Below, piece after piece: positions 22,400 through 33,270 of a stretch of 64,000 nucleotides of DNA. The notes under the pieces are model-generated. The model searched no databases. It was not told where the DNA came from and was given only the letters and a program-made list of their open reading frames with translations. The DNA comes from Phytophthora hibernalis (taxonomy: Eukaryota > Oomycota > Peronosporomycetes > Peronosporales > Peronosporaceae). Position 1 is the stretch's first letter. The number at the start of each line of letters is the position of its first letter. Location of the stretch: contig JAAKBF010000324.1 in the NCBI GenBank assembly GCA_012656075.1, forward strand, positions 1,488,001-1,552,000. Reading direction: 5' to 3'. The position numbers and the translations under genes were made by a program.

Positions 22400-22985
22400 G
22401 GAGTTGATCATCTACTGCCGCAGTGATCCATGTTGTGCAGAAGTCCCTGCAGTATGTTTTTGGTTGGATCATTCACTATCCATTGGAGGGCCGCAATATG
22501 CTCTCTGTGCACCTCCACTGCTCGAGAAGCTCAAGCGATCACGTCTTGGCCTCTTGTCGGGGTACGGCAGGAAAGAAAAGAGGTGGCGCAGTGCGTCAGG
22601 CCTCGTCAGTAACCATGCGCGGAAGTCCATGATCTGCGTCCTGCGTTTTGTAGCTGGAGTCGTAACCTCCGTCTGTATAACGTGCACCGTTTAACGAAAG
22701 CTTCCCTGTTTTCCGTTTGAGCGAAGCAGGCAAGTGGGCGGTCCACCTCATCCATTGGTGCTCCCACAGAGTCCCGCAGGATGCAGAAATAGGATGTCAT
22801 TACAACATCTCCTGTTGCAGCTTTGACATACCTGCTTGGCGTGGTTTCCTCCATGTCAGTTCTGATTGATTCGTCTGGGAGATGGCTGTGTATTTGTCAA
22901 GTCCATATTCTTGGTGAATGAGCACCTCCTCGATCTCCAGCATGCGTTCCCAGTCCACGTCTATGTCCTGCATGTCTGGCACTGG
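22400..22985 (-). pseudogene. LINE segment between OTU domain and endonuclease
   Basis: Several short overlapping frames on - (for example 22606-22854 and 22800-23009) with charged sequence such as MLEIEEVLIHQEYGLDKYTA. No domain recognised. It links the OTU-like region to the endonuclease in the LINE polyprotein. Confidence 0.45.
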
Positions 22986-22990
22986 AAGGC

Positions 22991-23946
22991 CTAGTCTGGC
23001 ATGCACCAAGTCCAGCCGCTCCTCATTTCGCAGCGTTTCATCAAAAGAGCGTTGACCGTGTCGCAGTCTGCCGACCGGTTCACAGTGCTCGGATCTACAG
23101 CGCGTTCATGATCTGTCATCGAAATACCAGTGGCCTTCCATGCATAAGAGACCGTGATTGTCTCCGTGTACTCCTGATCGCCCTCAGCCCGCCATCGCAA
23201 GAAAAGCTCGCCGTTGTCAACTCCATAAAAATGACGCTTGTCATGCTTGAGCACGACAAAATTCGGGAGGACGTGAAGTCGCCAACATTGTCGAAGATAC
23301 TCAGTTGCGTCCCGGTCCGTGAGCGCGGTGCCATACCCGCTCTCGTGGTCCGAACCATCTGCAAGTCGGTTGGTCCCGTAAAAATACTGCTGTACGTGAG
23401 CGACTGAAGCCTCATCCGCGTCAAATACAATGATGGGTTCCCTGTAATATTGTGCCATTGCCCGTAATTCGTGGGGCCCTGCCCAGAAGGACACTGACAC
23501 CAGAGGGGCCGCTGAGCGCCTGCGAGCAGCGTGGTAATGCGCGTAGAGTGCAGCGAGTGCCCCTTGCGTCGTTGTGTACTTGTCCTGCGCCGAGAATAAT
23601 TTGGCGTGCTCTGCAATAGGGTCCACCAGCCTTAGCTCCACGTCCTTTCGGAGATTTGGCCATCATTAGTGTGTAAACAGCCCGTTTTAGTCGGTGGCGT
23701 CCTTGATCACCTCTGCCGTGTTGGGCATTTCACTTCCCGCATGGTTGATGTTAATTGCCAACACCGCCAAAATGCACATTGCCCATTCGACGTGACACGC
23801 ACTTCGTGGCCATTGAAGCTTTGCAGCCATTGCCCAACTTGTATCGGAAGATCTGAGTAACCTGGTTCCGTGCCTTGTTTGGTTTCCCCGATGATCACGT
23901 CGTCCTGGGAAGCTGCCTCCCCGAGCTGTTGACGTCCGACTGACAC
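22991..23946 (-). pseudogene. OTU-like cysteine protease domain of the LINE
   Basis: Upstream frame near 23785: GHEVRVTSNGQCAFW, a match to the OTU catalytic Cys motif (Asp/Asn-Gly-x-Cys-x-Phe). After a one-base frame change the chain continues AVLAININHAGSEMPNTAEV. 22991-23641 then gives SFWAGPHELRAMAQYYREPI, IVFDADEAS (the strand after the central helix) and NFVVLKHDKRHFYGVDNGE with the likely catalytic His. This is the order and spacing of an OTU fold. The partner substrate (ubiquitin-like protein or the LINE polyprotein) is unknown. Confidence 0.65.
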
Positions 23947-23949
23947 TGG

Positions 23950-24923
23950 CCCGGTTCCTTGTATTCTTCAATACCAGCGGGAGACCTAGGATCAGAGGAG
24001 GTTTTCTCAGCCGCCATGTTAATGTACTTTGCGATGCTTGTTTGCATTCCACGTAAGGCCCTACAGGTAGTCCTATGCCAGCCACGACGTGTTTGGTACG
24101 GCGACTTGTCCGCTTGAGCGGCTCCGCCGCTGGGTTTGCGGTTGAAACTACATCTTCCATGGGAGTGGGTTCCTCTTCGGTCCCCCTCCTCATTCCAGAT
24201 AGGAGCAAGCCTCCAGATCGTACACGTCCCAAAAGGTCCGGCGCCTCATCTCCACCATTCTCGTCCGCCGGAAATGCATATGGCGCATCATCTTCCCTCC
24301 GCTTCATGTCTTCCCCTGTACTCAGATCAACCGCTGTCTGCATAGCCTCTTCATCTACTTCCATGCCATCCGAGCCATCGGCCTCGCTCTCTGGGTCTGC
24401 AAGTAATTCATACTGGCCTAGAGCCTCGTGACGTTGGAATCTGTCAAAACGCTTGGAGGTCTTGGCCTTCGGGTGCCCCCTTTTCCTTCGCGTTCATCGC
24501 TAGACGTTGGTCGGGTGTCTTCCCATTTTTGATTGAGTGTGCAGGCTATCCGGTTGTCCACTCCCGTCTAGCTCCTCATTCGCTCCGGTGCTGGCGTCTT
24601 CTGTTTCGTGCGCCCGCCCCTTAATTTCATCTGGCTTGGTTCCTTCACGTGGGTTCTTCCTCGCCTTGGTTTTGGCTGCTTTAGACCTTTTGGATTCTTT
24701 GACTTGATATACGTCCAAGTTCGTGCCGTTGTTGGAGCAGCGGCAACCTGGATCGGATCACTGTGGTTTCGACCCTGGTCATCCGTTGCAGCTTTAAGTC
24801 CAACCTCAGTCGTGCACTGGTGGTCGTCTGATCTCTGCAGCACTGGTTGCAGCTGCGAGTCAGCAGATACATCGGGCTGCGGGTGCTGTGCTCGAAGGAG
24901 TGCCACTAATTCGTCGAGCGAGT
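23950..24923 (-). pseudogene. Disordered Lys/Arg- and acid-rich LINE linker
   Basis: Frames 23687-24364, 24500-24718 and 24568-24927 on - give low-complexity protein. One part is acidic (DLSTGEDMKRREDDAPYAFP), others are basic (RSKAAKTKARKNPREGTKP). It lies between the ORF1 zinc-knuckle end and the OTU domain. The boundary between ORF1 and ORF2 must fall in this stretch, but I cannot place the ORF2 start because of frame breaks. Confidence 0.5.
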
Positions 24924-26074
24924 TCACTTGGAAGGCTGCTCTCGGTGCTGGGCAAATTTTTCAACCACGTCAGCGAACCTGCGCGTTCCACGTGCTCGCA
25001 CTTCGTCTAGCTTGGACGCCGGCAGTGTGCATTTGATTGTGCCCTGACGCTGGCTATAGCACCGTCCGCAGAGTCTTCTTAAATGCTGTTGGAAATGGTG
25101 GACCGTGATGGTCTGGCCATTCATCTCGATCCTCGAGACACCAACCAGCGGCGTCGGGCATGTTCGTTGAGCAAATGTAATCGCATGGTAACGATTATAG
25201 TACGGGTGACCCGAGCATATTCCACATATAAGACCTTAGCATCTGCGAATATCGCGAATGCCCTCGCTACTGCCGTGAGGCCCATGCTCTCACCGCCGTA
25301 AATGCGCACCGCATATTGTATTTCGAGTTGAGCTGCCGTGTAGATGCCAGTCCCCTCGTCTTCGTTTGTTCTGTGGGTGTAACGTAGGCAAATTACTGCC
25401 CTCTGGAAGGGTAGCGTCTTGTCCTTCCATCGCGTGGCCGCTGTGTGCGAGTAAAATATCACAGATAGCGTTTGTACGCCGTCGTAGCTCGTTCGTTTAA
25501 CATCTCGTTGCAGAACCTTCATAATACCATGGCCAGTGTTTTTGTCCGTGTTGGCGTTAAACAGTTCACGGAAGAGTGCCGCATGTGCTGCGTACTTCAT
25601 GAGTCTGACTGTAGCTGGTATCACCGCCGTCAGCGTGGCATTAAAGTAAGCATCGAGCATGTCTTCGATCATGGCTCGGTGATCGCCAATGAAGATTGCT
25701 TTCAGGAAATTAGGTGGGTGAGGCAGCTCTAGGCGCCCATCCAAGTAAGCGAGCAGGATGTTGTGCTCTCGTTGCGTTTACGCCCTGATGCTCTCGTCGC
25801 AGCTGGCCTTAGCAGTGGCCAATGCCTCTTGTTGCATTGCTATCTGGTCAGGCGTGAGCTGCGGCCCCACATTACTCCCCCAATCGATCATCAAGGTGAC
25901 CATAAGCTGCTGATTCTGAAGTGGGTTCCACACACCCTCCAGCATATGCGCGCCTCTGGCTGCCGTCTTCGTGATGCGTTCTTGGTTGGGTGCATGGGCT
26001 CGCACCTTGTCCCCCATGAAGGTGTGCCTTCTGACCCCCTTGCCCTCCTTCAGCTCGTCCGATGGTGTCGCCAC
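24924..26074 (-). pseudogene. LINE ORF1 (nucleic-acid-binding protein)
   Basis: From about 26074 on -. The first frame (25778-26074) includes DWGSNVGPQLTPDQIAMQQE. The main frame (25121-25744) includes FLKAIFIGDHRAMIEDMLDA. The end (24924-25124) has HHFQQHLRRLCGRCYSQRQG followed by TIKC, a C-x2-C-x9-C pattern that is a CCHC knuckle with the His replaced by Gln. Position, length and the knuckle fit the ORF1 protein of L1-like elements of oomycetes. Confidence 0.65.
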
Positions 26075-26325
26075 TGAAGGCAGGTTCGGGTCTTAGGGCG
26101 CTCTTTCCTTCTTGCCAAGTTGGTGTGGTCCACCTTCATTCACTTTGAGTATGAGTGGTTCCGATGCAATTCTGCTGCCGTCGCGCCGTGTTCCCCGTCG
26201 CCGTTTCCGGCGCCCGGGGCCCCTCCCTGTCTACGGAAGGCGCTTCAGGCATGTGGCGGATGCTGTTGTCTGGCGTAGCGTCGTCAAGCGGTAGGCGTGT
26301 ACCGTGTTAATATCGGCTTGGGTCC

Positions 26326-26425
26326 TCAGACGGACTTGACCCTTGGTGACTTGGGGGAAGACTGCTGATTTATTTGTGTTCGTCTATGGCTCTGAGAGCC
26401 TCTGTAGTCAATCGCTGCAAATTCC
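26326..26425 (-). repeat. Sequence module shared with 53424-53520
   Basis: On -, this reads GATTGACTACAGAGGCTCTC, then AATAAATCAGCAGTCTTCCC and AAGTCACCAAGGGT. The same string of words is on + at 53424-53520 with a few changes. Here it lies at the 5' end of the LINE. Confidence 0.75.
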
Positions 26426-26455
26426 TGTCCCTCTGCCGGGGCAATTTGCGGAGTG

Positions 26456-26470
26456 AGATCTCGTTAGTAT
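26456..26470 (+). repeat. Right target-site duplication of the LINE
   Basis: AGATCTCGTTAGTAT, exact copy of 13683-13697. Confidence 0.85.
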
Positions 26471-26471
26471 C

Positions 26472-26489
26472 AGCATTAGCACTACTAAT
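26472..26489. repeat. Right arm of the hairpin split by the LINE
   Basis: AGCATTAGCACTACTAAT, exact reverse complement of 13652-13669. With the LINE and one duplication removed, the two arms enclose a short loop, so the target was a small inverted repeat, perhaps a MITE end. Confidence 0.85.
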
Positions 26490-27219
26490 CCAAAATTGCC
26501 ACTACTACCGAACCCTGGCTACATGTACTTTGGTACCGTAGTGAAAAGAACCGTTCAGCTTGGAAAAGATGTAGTACATACGTGCACTCGCCGCAGTGAT
26601 TGCTCTAACACGATCGTTCTAATATGGCTGGCTCACTACATTACATTAGAAATTATCCCCACACAAATCTTACCGCCGCTCCGATAGGCATCGCCATGTT
26701 CACAAGCACGGTGCTTGAAGCACCACAAACTGTAGACGAGCGAGTGAGCACCACGGAGGCGAGATCCATAAATGCTCACCTTTTGGTACATGTACGATTA
26801 ATGCCAATTCAGATCTTGCTTTGGTAGTAATACCGCACACGGAGAAGAAAAGTTTGCTTCTTTGGATGGTATGGATGGATAGCAGTGTATCTCCCTTTTG
26901 CTGCCTTGAATTTGGCTTCGTTGTGAAGTTTGGCGATACATATCATTTCGAATGCGGCGTCTATCGGTTGATACTGTACTCTTACGTCTGGTGTTCATAA
27001 GAAGATGGGAGTTGCGGGCCTTCACGGGAGCTGTCACTCCCGATACTGTGGACTCCACTGCTTCACCTTACCTAGTTCGGTCAAATTTCGCGTTCTTTTT
27101 CGAGCTAATATTAACGAAAAATTGTCAAAGAGGCTACCCGAAATTTCCTATTTCAATTATACGACTTGAAAATTACGCGTCCATTCGCCTCCCCGCCCAA
27201 CAGACTCTTGACCCATAAG
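26490..27219. other. Upstream region of the SNW1 gene
   Basis: About 730 bp with no recognised gene. AT content rises towards 27100-27170 just before the SNW1 start, as expected for a promoter. No transposon words seen. Confidence 0.5.
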
Positions 27220-29411
27220 ATGAGTGCGCTGTTCCCGGCGCCTGTACGCGCGTACACGACGTTCTCGGACGCCGCACCTGCGCCTGCACCTCCCCGCGCG
27301 CCTCCGTCCCCCGATACCCTCTGCGCGTCCAGCAGCAGTTCGTGCCGCGCCGCAACGAAGACTTTGGCGACGGCGGCGCGTACCCGGAGCTGCATGTGGC
27401 CCAATTTCCGCTGGGAATGGGTAAAAGGGCGACAAGGAGACCCATTCTAAAAATGGCGGCACCCTAGCCCTCCAAGTACGTGGCGACGACGGCAAAGTCA
27501 GCTACGACGCCATCGTGACGCAGCAGCATCGAGACAAGACGAAAGTGTACACCAAGTTCAGTGACATTGTGGAGAAGGACTGTTCGCTCCTGGTATTACC
27601 CAGCAAAGACGAGGAAGTGGAGACGGCCAGTCGCACCAAAGAGGCTTTGCAAGTTCTAGTCCAGGGAAAGGTGGCCAGCTCTCTGCCTACGAATGTAGGA
27701 CGCCAGAAGAGCGCCCAGGAGACGGCCAAGTACCTTCGCTACACGCCCAATGACCAGGGCACATCAAAAGCTCCCAAACAGCGGATCATCCGCATGGTGG
27801 ACGTGGCCAAAGACCCCATGGAGCCTCCAAAGTTCCAGCATACCAAGGCAGTGCGTGGGCCCCCATCTCCGCCTGTGCCAGTGCTGCACTCACCTCCTAG
27901 GAAACTTACAGTGGCAGACCAACAGTCGTGGAAGATCCCGCCGTGCATTTCCAACTGGAAGAACTCAAAGGGGTTTACTATCGCATTAGACAAACGTCTT
28001 GCCGCAGATGGACGAGGACTGCAACAGGTTACAGTGAACGACAACTTTGCCAGTTTGTCGGAGGCACTCGCGATCGCGGAACGGAAGGCTCGAGAGGAAG
28101 TGAATATGCGCGCTCAGGTGCAGAAGAAACTGGCCATGAAGCAGAAGGAGCAGAAGGAGAACGAACTGCGGGAGTTGGCGTCCAAAGCGCGCATGGAGCG
28201 CGCCGGTATCCGTGCGGATAGTGGAGATGAGGATGACGACCGGCGACGTCGCCGCTCGTCCAGTGCCCATAGTGACCGTAAGCGTGGCTACAGTGACGAC
28301 GATGATGACAGCGACGCCGAAGGACGGCGGGATCGTGACCAGATCCGTCATGAGCGCAAGAAGGAACGTGAACGCGAGATGCGCATGGAGAAGCTTGGTA
28401 AGAAGGGCAAGTTAGCGCGCGATGAAGACCGTGATGTTTCGGAAAAGATTGCGCTTGGTCAGCTTCAAGGTGGTGGAAGGGCCGGTGGCAGCGACGCCAT
28501 GTTTGACTCGCGGTTGTTTAACCAGTCACAGGGTATGAGCTCGGGTTTTGGCCAGGAGGACGAGTACAACGTTTACTCGAAGCCGATGGTGGACCGCGGC
28601 AAAGCTAGCGTCTACCGCCCGAAGGGTGACGATGGTGCTTTGGATGCAGATAAGGACTATGAAGAGCTTAAGGGCGGTCACTCGAAGCGTTTCAAGGCCG
28701 ATAAACAGTTCCGCGGCACAGAAGCTGTCGCGCGAGGAGGTAGTCGTGATGGACCTGTACAATTTTCGTACGACAACGTTAAGGATGAGGATAACGAAGA
28801 CGCTGACAAGACTCGCGCCCCTGATGCTCGCCGTGGTGATACGCGTCGATCGCCAGCTGGGTCTCCTCCTCAGTCTCGGCGGAAGACTCGCTCCCCGTCG
28901 GGCTCGCCGCCACAAGCTCGGGGTCGTGAACGTTCACCTTCAGGATCTCCACCTCGCTCTCGAGGTCGTGGCCGTTCTCCAGCAGGTTCGCCGCCTCATT
29001 CACGAGGGTATGCTCGTTCTTCTTCGGGTTCGCCTCCACGCTCACGAGGGCGTGGCCGTTCGCCGTCACCCTTCCGTGGCCGCGATCGTTCAGCGCCGCG
29101 TGGACGCAAGCGTTCACCTTCGCGTTCTCCTTCGTTCTCGCGCGAGCGTGGCCGCCCGCGTGCGCGTTCGCGTTCTCCTTCGTATACGCGAGGTCGTAGC
29201 GGTCGTCGTCGTTCACCATCCTACTCGACCTAGGCGATCTCCGTCTCGCTCACGTTCTCGCAATAGGGGCGGCGACCGCAAGCGACATCGCCGTTCGTGC
29301 AGTGAAGACAGCGAGGATGACCCGTTCGGTTTGGACCAGTTCCTAACTGATGCTAGAAAGGGCTCAGACGACGTACGCCGCTCACCTGGTCGTGACCGTC
29401 GCCGCCGTTAG
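27220..29411 (+). CDS. SNW1: SNW domain protein SNW1/SKIP/Prp45 (spliceosome)
   Basis: Nuclear splicing factor and transcription co-regulator of the activated spliceosome. The start ATG 27220 gives MSALFPAPVRAY. VPRRNEDFGDGGAYPELHVA is near 27335, TLALQVRGDDGKVSYDAIV near 27466, and the signature SNWKN in CISNWKNSKGFTIALDKRL near 27944. A charged coiled coil follows, and the conserved end DPFGLDQFLTDARKG is near 29320. Frame has to be restored by one base at the C5 run 27308-27312, by one base at the A5 run 27449-27453, and by a two-base change near 29225. Unusual: an RS-type repeat block (28850-29220) before the C-terminal motif. No intron needed. Confidence 0.93.
28850..29060 (+). repeat. 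Coding repeat of about 48 bp in SNW1 (Ser-Pro-x-Gly-Ser-Pro-Pro)
   Basis: Encodes SPAGSPPQSR, SPSGSPPQAR, SPSGSPPRSR, SPAGSPPHSR and SSSGSPPRSR in series, about 16 residues per unit, with Arg-Gly spacers. It then runs into plain RS sequence up to 29220. Confidence 0.85.
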
Positions 29412-29724
29412 ATGGCGAGCTGGTCGTCGAGTTCTCCACGAAAAGAAAGTTACACCTGGCAAAGGTAATTTCAGTCCCAAGATACGAGAATTCGGTAACG
29501 TGCAATGCTGGTGTTGTTTTGCACGCACAAAACACGCAATTGAGCTGATTCGTCCTGTGTGTGCGTTTGGTGAATTGACAGGCTGTTTGTGCAGCAAAAG
29601 CGGTGTTGGTGATGCTGTCAGGACAAACTAACTCACAAGTATTGATTGGAAGCGCTTCGTATTATACATGTACTGCACGCACGGAGGCTGGCACGCAGAT
29701 GCGATTGAAGAACATTTGCTTCAC
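29412..29724. other. Short convergent gap between SNW1 and the GPI-type gene
   Basis: 3' ends of two convergent genes. No gene or repeat recognised. Confidence 0.5.
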
Positions 29725-30183
29725 TTACAGGAAGTACGTACCGAAGACCATGACGGTAGCAGCGGCGACGCCCATGGCGCCCGTGATCTGATGCGCACCG
29801 CTCGAGCCTGACGCACTGGCTGAAGCTGAAGCTGCCGTTTCGCTCGAGTCTCCCGTGGTCGAGGACACGGTAATCGAGTCCGTCGACGATGTGGTTGATT
29901 CACCCGCACTTCCAGCACTCACCGAACCAGTGGCGCTCGAGGAGCCGACTACAACACTGGTAGCAGTGCTTCCGGTAGCACCGACGGTAGCAGGGTTGGC
30001 ACCAGTTCCAGAGGATGCAGTGGCGGTCGAGGTGGCGTCCACAGCATCGGGAGTGACCGCACCAGTGGTGGTGGTCGTAGTTGTGGTGGCACCGGTGGTC
30101 GTGGCAGCTGCCGTGGTGGCAGCCTGACCACTGACACCAGCGACGGCGAGGGCAGCGATGATAACGACTTGGAAGAACTTCAT
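29725..30183 (-). CDS. Ser/Thr/Ala-rich secreted protein, probably GPI-anchored
   Basis: 152 residues from ATG at 30183. I chose this start because it is followed by a classical signal peptide (MKFFQVVIIAALAVAGVSGQ). The open frame upstream of it to 30468 is not needed. The mature part is almost only Thr, Ser, Ala and Gly, including an eight-Thr run, so it should be heavily O-glycosylated. The C-terminus SSGAHQITGAMGVAAATVMV plus a hydrophobic end fits a GPI-attachment signal. Likely a cell-wall or surface mucin-like protein. Its frame is intact. No catalytic domain. Confidence 0.8.
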   Translation of the reverse strand: MKFFQVVIIAALAVAGVSGQAATTAAATTTGATTTTTTTTGAVTPDAVDATSTATASSGTGANPATVGATGSTATSVVVGSSSATGSVSAGSAGESTTSSTDSITVSSTTGDSSETAASASASASGSSGAHQITGAMGVAAATVMVFGTYFL

Positions 30184-30475
30184 TCTTGTTGGTGGAGGGA
30201 TTGAAGACTTGAGGAAAGCTGATTTGAGAATGAGATACCGAGTGCGACGCGAGTTTTGCGTGAGGGAGAGGTGGTTTGCCAGGCGAACATCCGACTGTGG
30301 AATGTGGTTACTTGTCAATCTGCTGTTTCCATTATCGTAGTTTCTACGGATCAAGAGGCAACTGGTAGACCATGTGAGCACATATGAGAAGGGCCTAAGG
30401 ATATTCATATCTCGCTGGTTATCACTTGACTTCGCCTCTGCGGATTTTGAAGGTCCTCGATCGATCACAGTCGTC

Positions 30476-31237
30476 TTACGATAGTTTGACTTTCATAGTT
30501 TTCGTAGTCGTCGCCGTTTTGGTCGTCCTCAGCTCTGCCTTCACTTGCACGTGAATAACCTTGGGGATCGCATGCTTGTCCGGCGTACAGGACCTGGTGA
30601 CACGGTCACTGACGTCAGTCCCATTTTCCGGTTGCAGAACTTGCTCCTTGTACTGCACGTCGCTTTCATCGGGGAAGCCAGTGATGTGTGGGAAGTTGAT
30701 GAGGTATCCCTCACTCACGTTGAAGTGGGTCATGTAAAACTTGAGCTGCTTCATGTGCTCCGTTTTGAGCCCCGCTACCGCCTTAAGCTCGAGAATCACT
30801 GGTTTATCCAGCTTAAGGTACAGATCCCCACGCCGAGTTGCGATCTTCTGGCCCTTGTACAAAATGGGGATTTCCATTTCGGACAAGACCGTCACGCCTC
30901 GATCTCGCAGCTCCAGAGCCAAAGCTCGTTGGTAAGTGGCCTCGAGGTTATAAGGGCCAAGAACACGGAAAACTTCACTGCAAATGGCTGGTAGCTCCTC
31001 TTTAAGCTGCCTGGAGTTCGTAATATTGTCCAGATCTTTGGAGGCGTCTTTTGGCTCTCCGAACGAAATCTTGTGCAAATTCTGAGTGAGTTCTGCGATA
31101 GCATCGCGGGTCTTGCTTTCAATAGTTTCTTCGTGTTCTTCTTGGTTGTTACCTCGGTCTTCCATCGTCGCGGTTTCCTCTGTACGGGCGACGACACAGG
31201 CCTCGTCCTGTTCGTGGGTCTTGCTTCTGGTGTTCAT
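30476..31237 (-). CDS. GxxExxY family PD-(D/E)XK-like protein
   Basis: 253 residues from ATG 31237, frame intact. The first 80 residues are acidic and variable. The domain starts at about residue 86: EVFRVLGPYNLEATYQRALA contains the family-naming Gly94, Glu99 and Tyr102. Candidate nuclease-fold residues are Asp138 in RRGDLYLKLD and Glu150 and Lys152 in VILELKAV. LKFYMTHFNVSEGYLINF ends the domain. The family is frequent in bacteria and in some eukaryotes; the biochemical role is not established. About 60 residues of basic tail follow. Closely downstream of the membrane-protein gene, same strand. Confidence 0.85.
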   Translation of the reverse strand: MNTRSKTHEQDEACVVARTEETATMEDRGNNQEEHEETIESKTRDAIAELTQNLHKISFGEPKDASKDLDNITNSRQLKEELPAICSEVFRVLGPYNLEATYQRALALELRDRGVTVLSEMEIPILYKGQKIATRRGDLYLKLDKPVILELKAVAGLKTEHMKQLKFYMTHFNVSEGYLINFPHITGFPDESDVQYKEQVLQPENGTDVSDRVTRSCTPDKHAIPKVIHVQVKAELRTTKTATTTKTMKVKLS

Positions 31238-31492
31238 CGTGGGTGCGAAATCTTTGAATGAACCCTCTCGATATTTCCACCAATGGCAACGTTACCATTT
31301 CTAACAACACAACTACCAGTAAAGGGGACAATGGCGAGGCGCACGCGCAATTGAAAGTCTTGTTGGCTGCCGAGAACGAAAATTGCCTCAACTGATCCAT
31401 GCAAACTGGAAGGAAAAATCAGCACCTGAAAACAACCAAGTTTGTCAGTACATGCCCGACGATACTACATGTATCATACCCTAGTGGCATCT

Positions 31493-33270
31493 TTACGTAC
31501 CAAAATGAACGACCCGGTAAGTCAACGTCATCATCGCCCAAATCAGCATTTTGGACTGGACAAGAGCGGTCTGCGTTTCTAGCACGAATCCGAGATGATA
31601 CAGCGACCGAATTCCGCAGTTTCGCTGCATGATGACGGTCAGCGCAACAAATGACACGAGCTCCAGTAACCCGTAGATGAAAACAGTATCTAGAGTGCCG
31701 CTGGCATTTTCCCGCGTTAGACCTTCCATCTCCCGATGATATTTTGCACTAGGCAAATGGACCATCACCAGCGTAAAGTTTGCGTAGAGAATTGGGATGA
31801 AGGTTTCCAAATATTCTGCTAGGACGAGACACTCGGCTGTGAAGAGAACTTCAAGAGATTCGTGGAGAATACCAACGCTGCCCTCCACTACCGTTTTGTC
31901 GGATTTTTTCTCATTGCACCGACCGATATCACAGTTTTTACTGGTTGTACTTTGGTTCTGCTTAGACAGGGGAAATTCCACCTTTTAAGTTTCGGGTCGG
32001 GGAGCAAAATATTAGTCGTCGGCGACGCGTGAGGTTTGATAGAAAAACTGAGACGGAAATTTCCCTTTGAGTGTTGAAAAGAGCTCCGTCGAGGACTAGC
32101 AAATGAGCGGTTATCCAGTCTTTGCAGCAACAGAGTACTGCTCTGTGATAATATGTGAGAGTCGATGCACGACCGTAGCCGAATGTTAGAATGGGTTCGC
32201 TCCTCTTGAGATGCTTCTTCTACACGGGTGCACACGGACCTAACTGCGTCTAAAAGATCCTCGTTCGTACTCCCATTATTGTCTCGAATGCGAGATAAAA
32301 GGTTACGCGTTCTTTTGTCAAGTTCGCGCAGCTCAAATGCCGTCTCGATCATGTCCACCGCCATGATCACTGCCACCGTTTTGATCGATGTTACGCGTTG
32401 CATGCACGTTGCCGAATACAGTGCATCGAAGAAATTGACCGAAAAGGTGATTTCCTCCGGAAGCATGTCCTCTTTGGTTGTGAAGGTGCGCATATATATG
32501 TTTTTCAACACGAACTTCAAGACAGGTAGCAGTAAAATCGTCGGTTGTTCCCATTTTGTGTTCAACGTGGCTTCAAAGAGGACCTCGAAAGCTGGATACG
32601 CCGTCACCATCAGAATATTCACCGTGTGAAAATTGTTGTACTCCATCAGCTGCTCTCGCTGCTTACCAAGCTCAGTAAAAACCCGACCTCCCACGATTGC
32701 TCGAAAGACCATCATCATAATGAAAACTACCACCATCGAGAGTGAAATTGTGAAGAAAGGAATCGGGAATGTCCAAAGCTCAGCAATTCCCATATCCGCT
32801 ACTACGCTCAAAGCCGCTACACAGATGCAGAATATCACAAGCTGCCGTGTCGAGAGTGTGGCGCCATCAATTGTCTTCCTGCGTGTATCGCCGATGTATA
32901 CGCAAGTGTCCCTTCCAATATGAACACACGAATCCAAAACCCGTAGTTCGCGCTCCAACCTTCTGCGGGGTCCTGCAACGAGACGCTTTCCTGAGCTATC
33001 ACGAGCAAAGTCATCGGAATTGGCGTGGCTAGTATCACCAGTAGTACACGGCGCAAGGAAGTGGTTCGAATGTACTCGTCCAGCGCCAGCATTCGCTCGA
33101 CGGAATATTTTCCGCCATAGTTGGTGAGTTGTGTTGCAAACCAAACACGATTTATCTTTGCCCACCATGACTTTAAACGCGTGTTACCTACCTGTGCACT
33201 CTCGTGCTGAGCAGATTTCGACGACGTGCGGAGCGGCTTCTCCTGAGATAATATCTTTGGGGGATGGCAT
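31493..33270 (-). CDS. Multipass membrane protein, oomycete family
   Basis: About 590 residues. ATG 33270 gives MPSP, and one base restored in the run 33259-33263 leads into KILSQEKPLRTSSKSAQHES. RRVLLVILATPIPMTLLVIA is the first membrane segment. After another frame change near 32890 come QLVIFCICVAALSVVADMGI and a segment at IPFFTISLSMVVVFIMMMVF. A cytoplasmic-looking Arg/Ser-rich stretch follows. A last frame change near 31950 leads to VLAEYLETFIPILYANFTLV and further membrane segments. The pattern and the EYLE...PILYA block match a large Phytophthora membrane-protein family that I know only as hypothetical. Function unknown. Confidence 0.7.

Larger units (their letters stand above)
13698..26455 (-). 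mobile_element. L1-like LINE with OTU domain, interrupted and rearranged
   Basis: Coding on -, so the 5' end is near 26455 and the 3' end at 13698. The first bases after the left duplication, TGTTTTTTAG, are a short A-rich tail on the element strand. Order of domains on -: ORF1 with a degenerate zinc knuckle, a basic linker, an OTU-like cysteine protease, an AP-type endonuclease, RT and a C-terminal region. A pogo-like transposon of about 3.3 kb lies in the RT, leaving about 9.4 kb of LINE. Two internal segments, 16236-16634 and about 19308-20540, are inverted. Many frame changes are present. Confidence 0.85.

Noticed and set aside
27157..27495. Long minus-strand frames at the SNW1 start
   Set aside because: They are shadows of GC-rich coding sequence on +, which matches SNW1.
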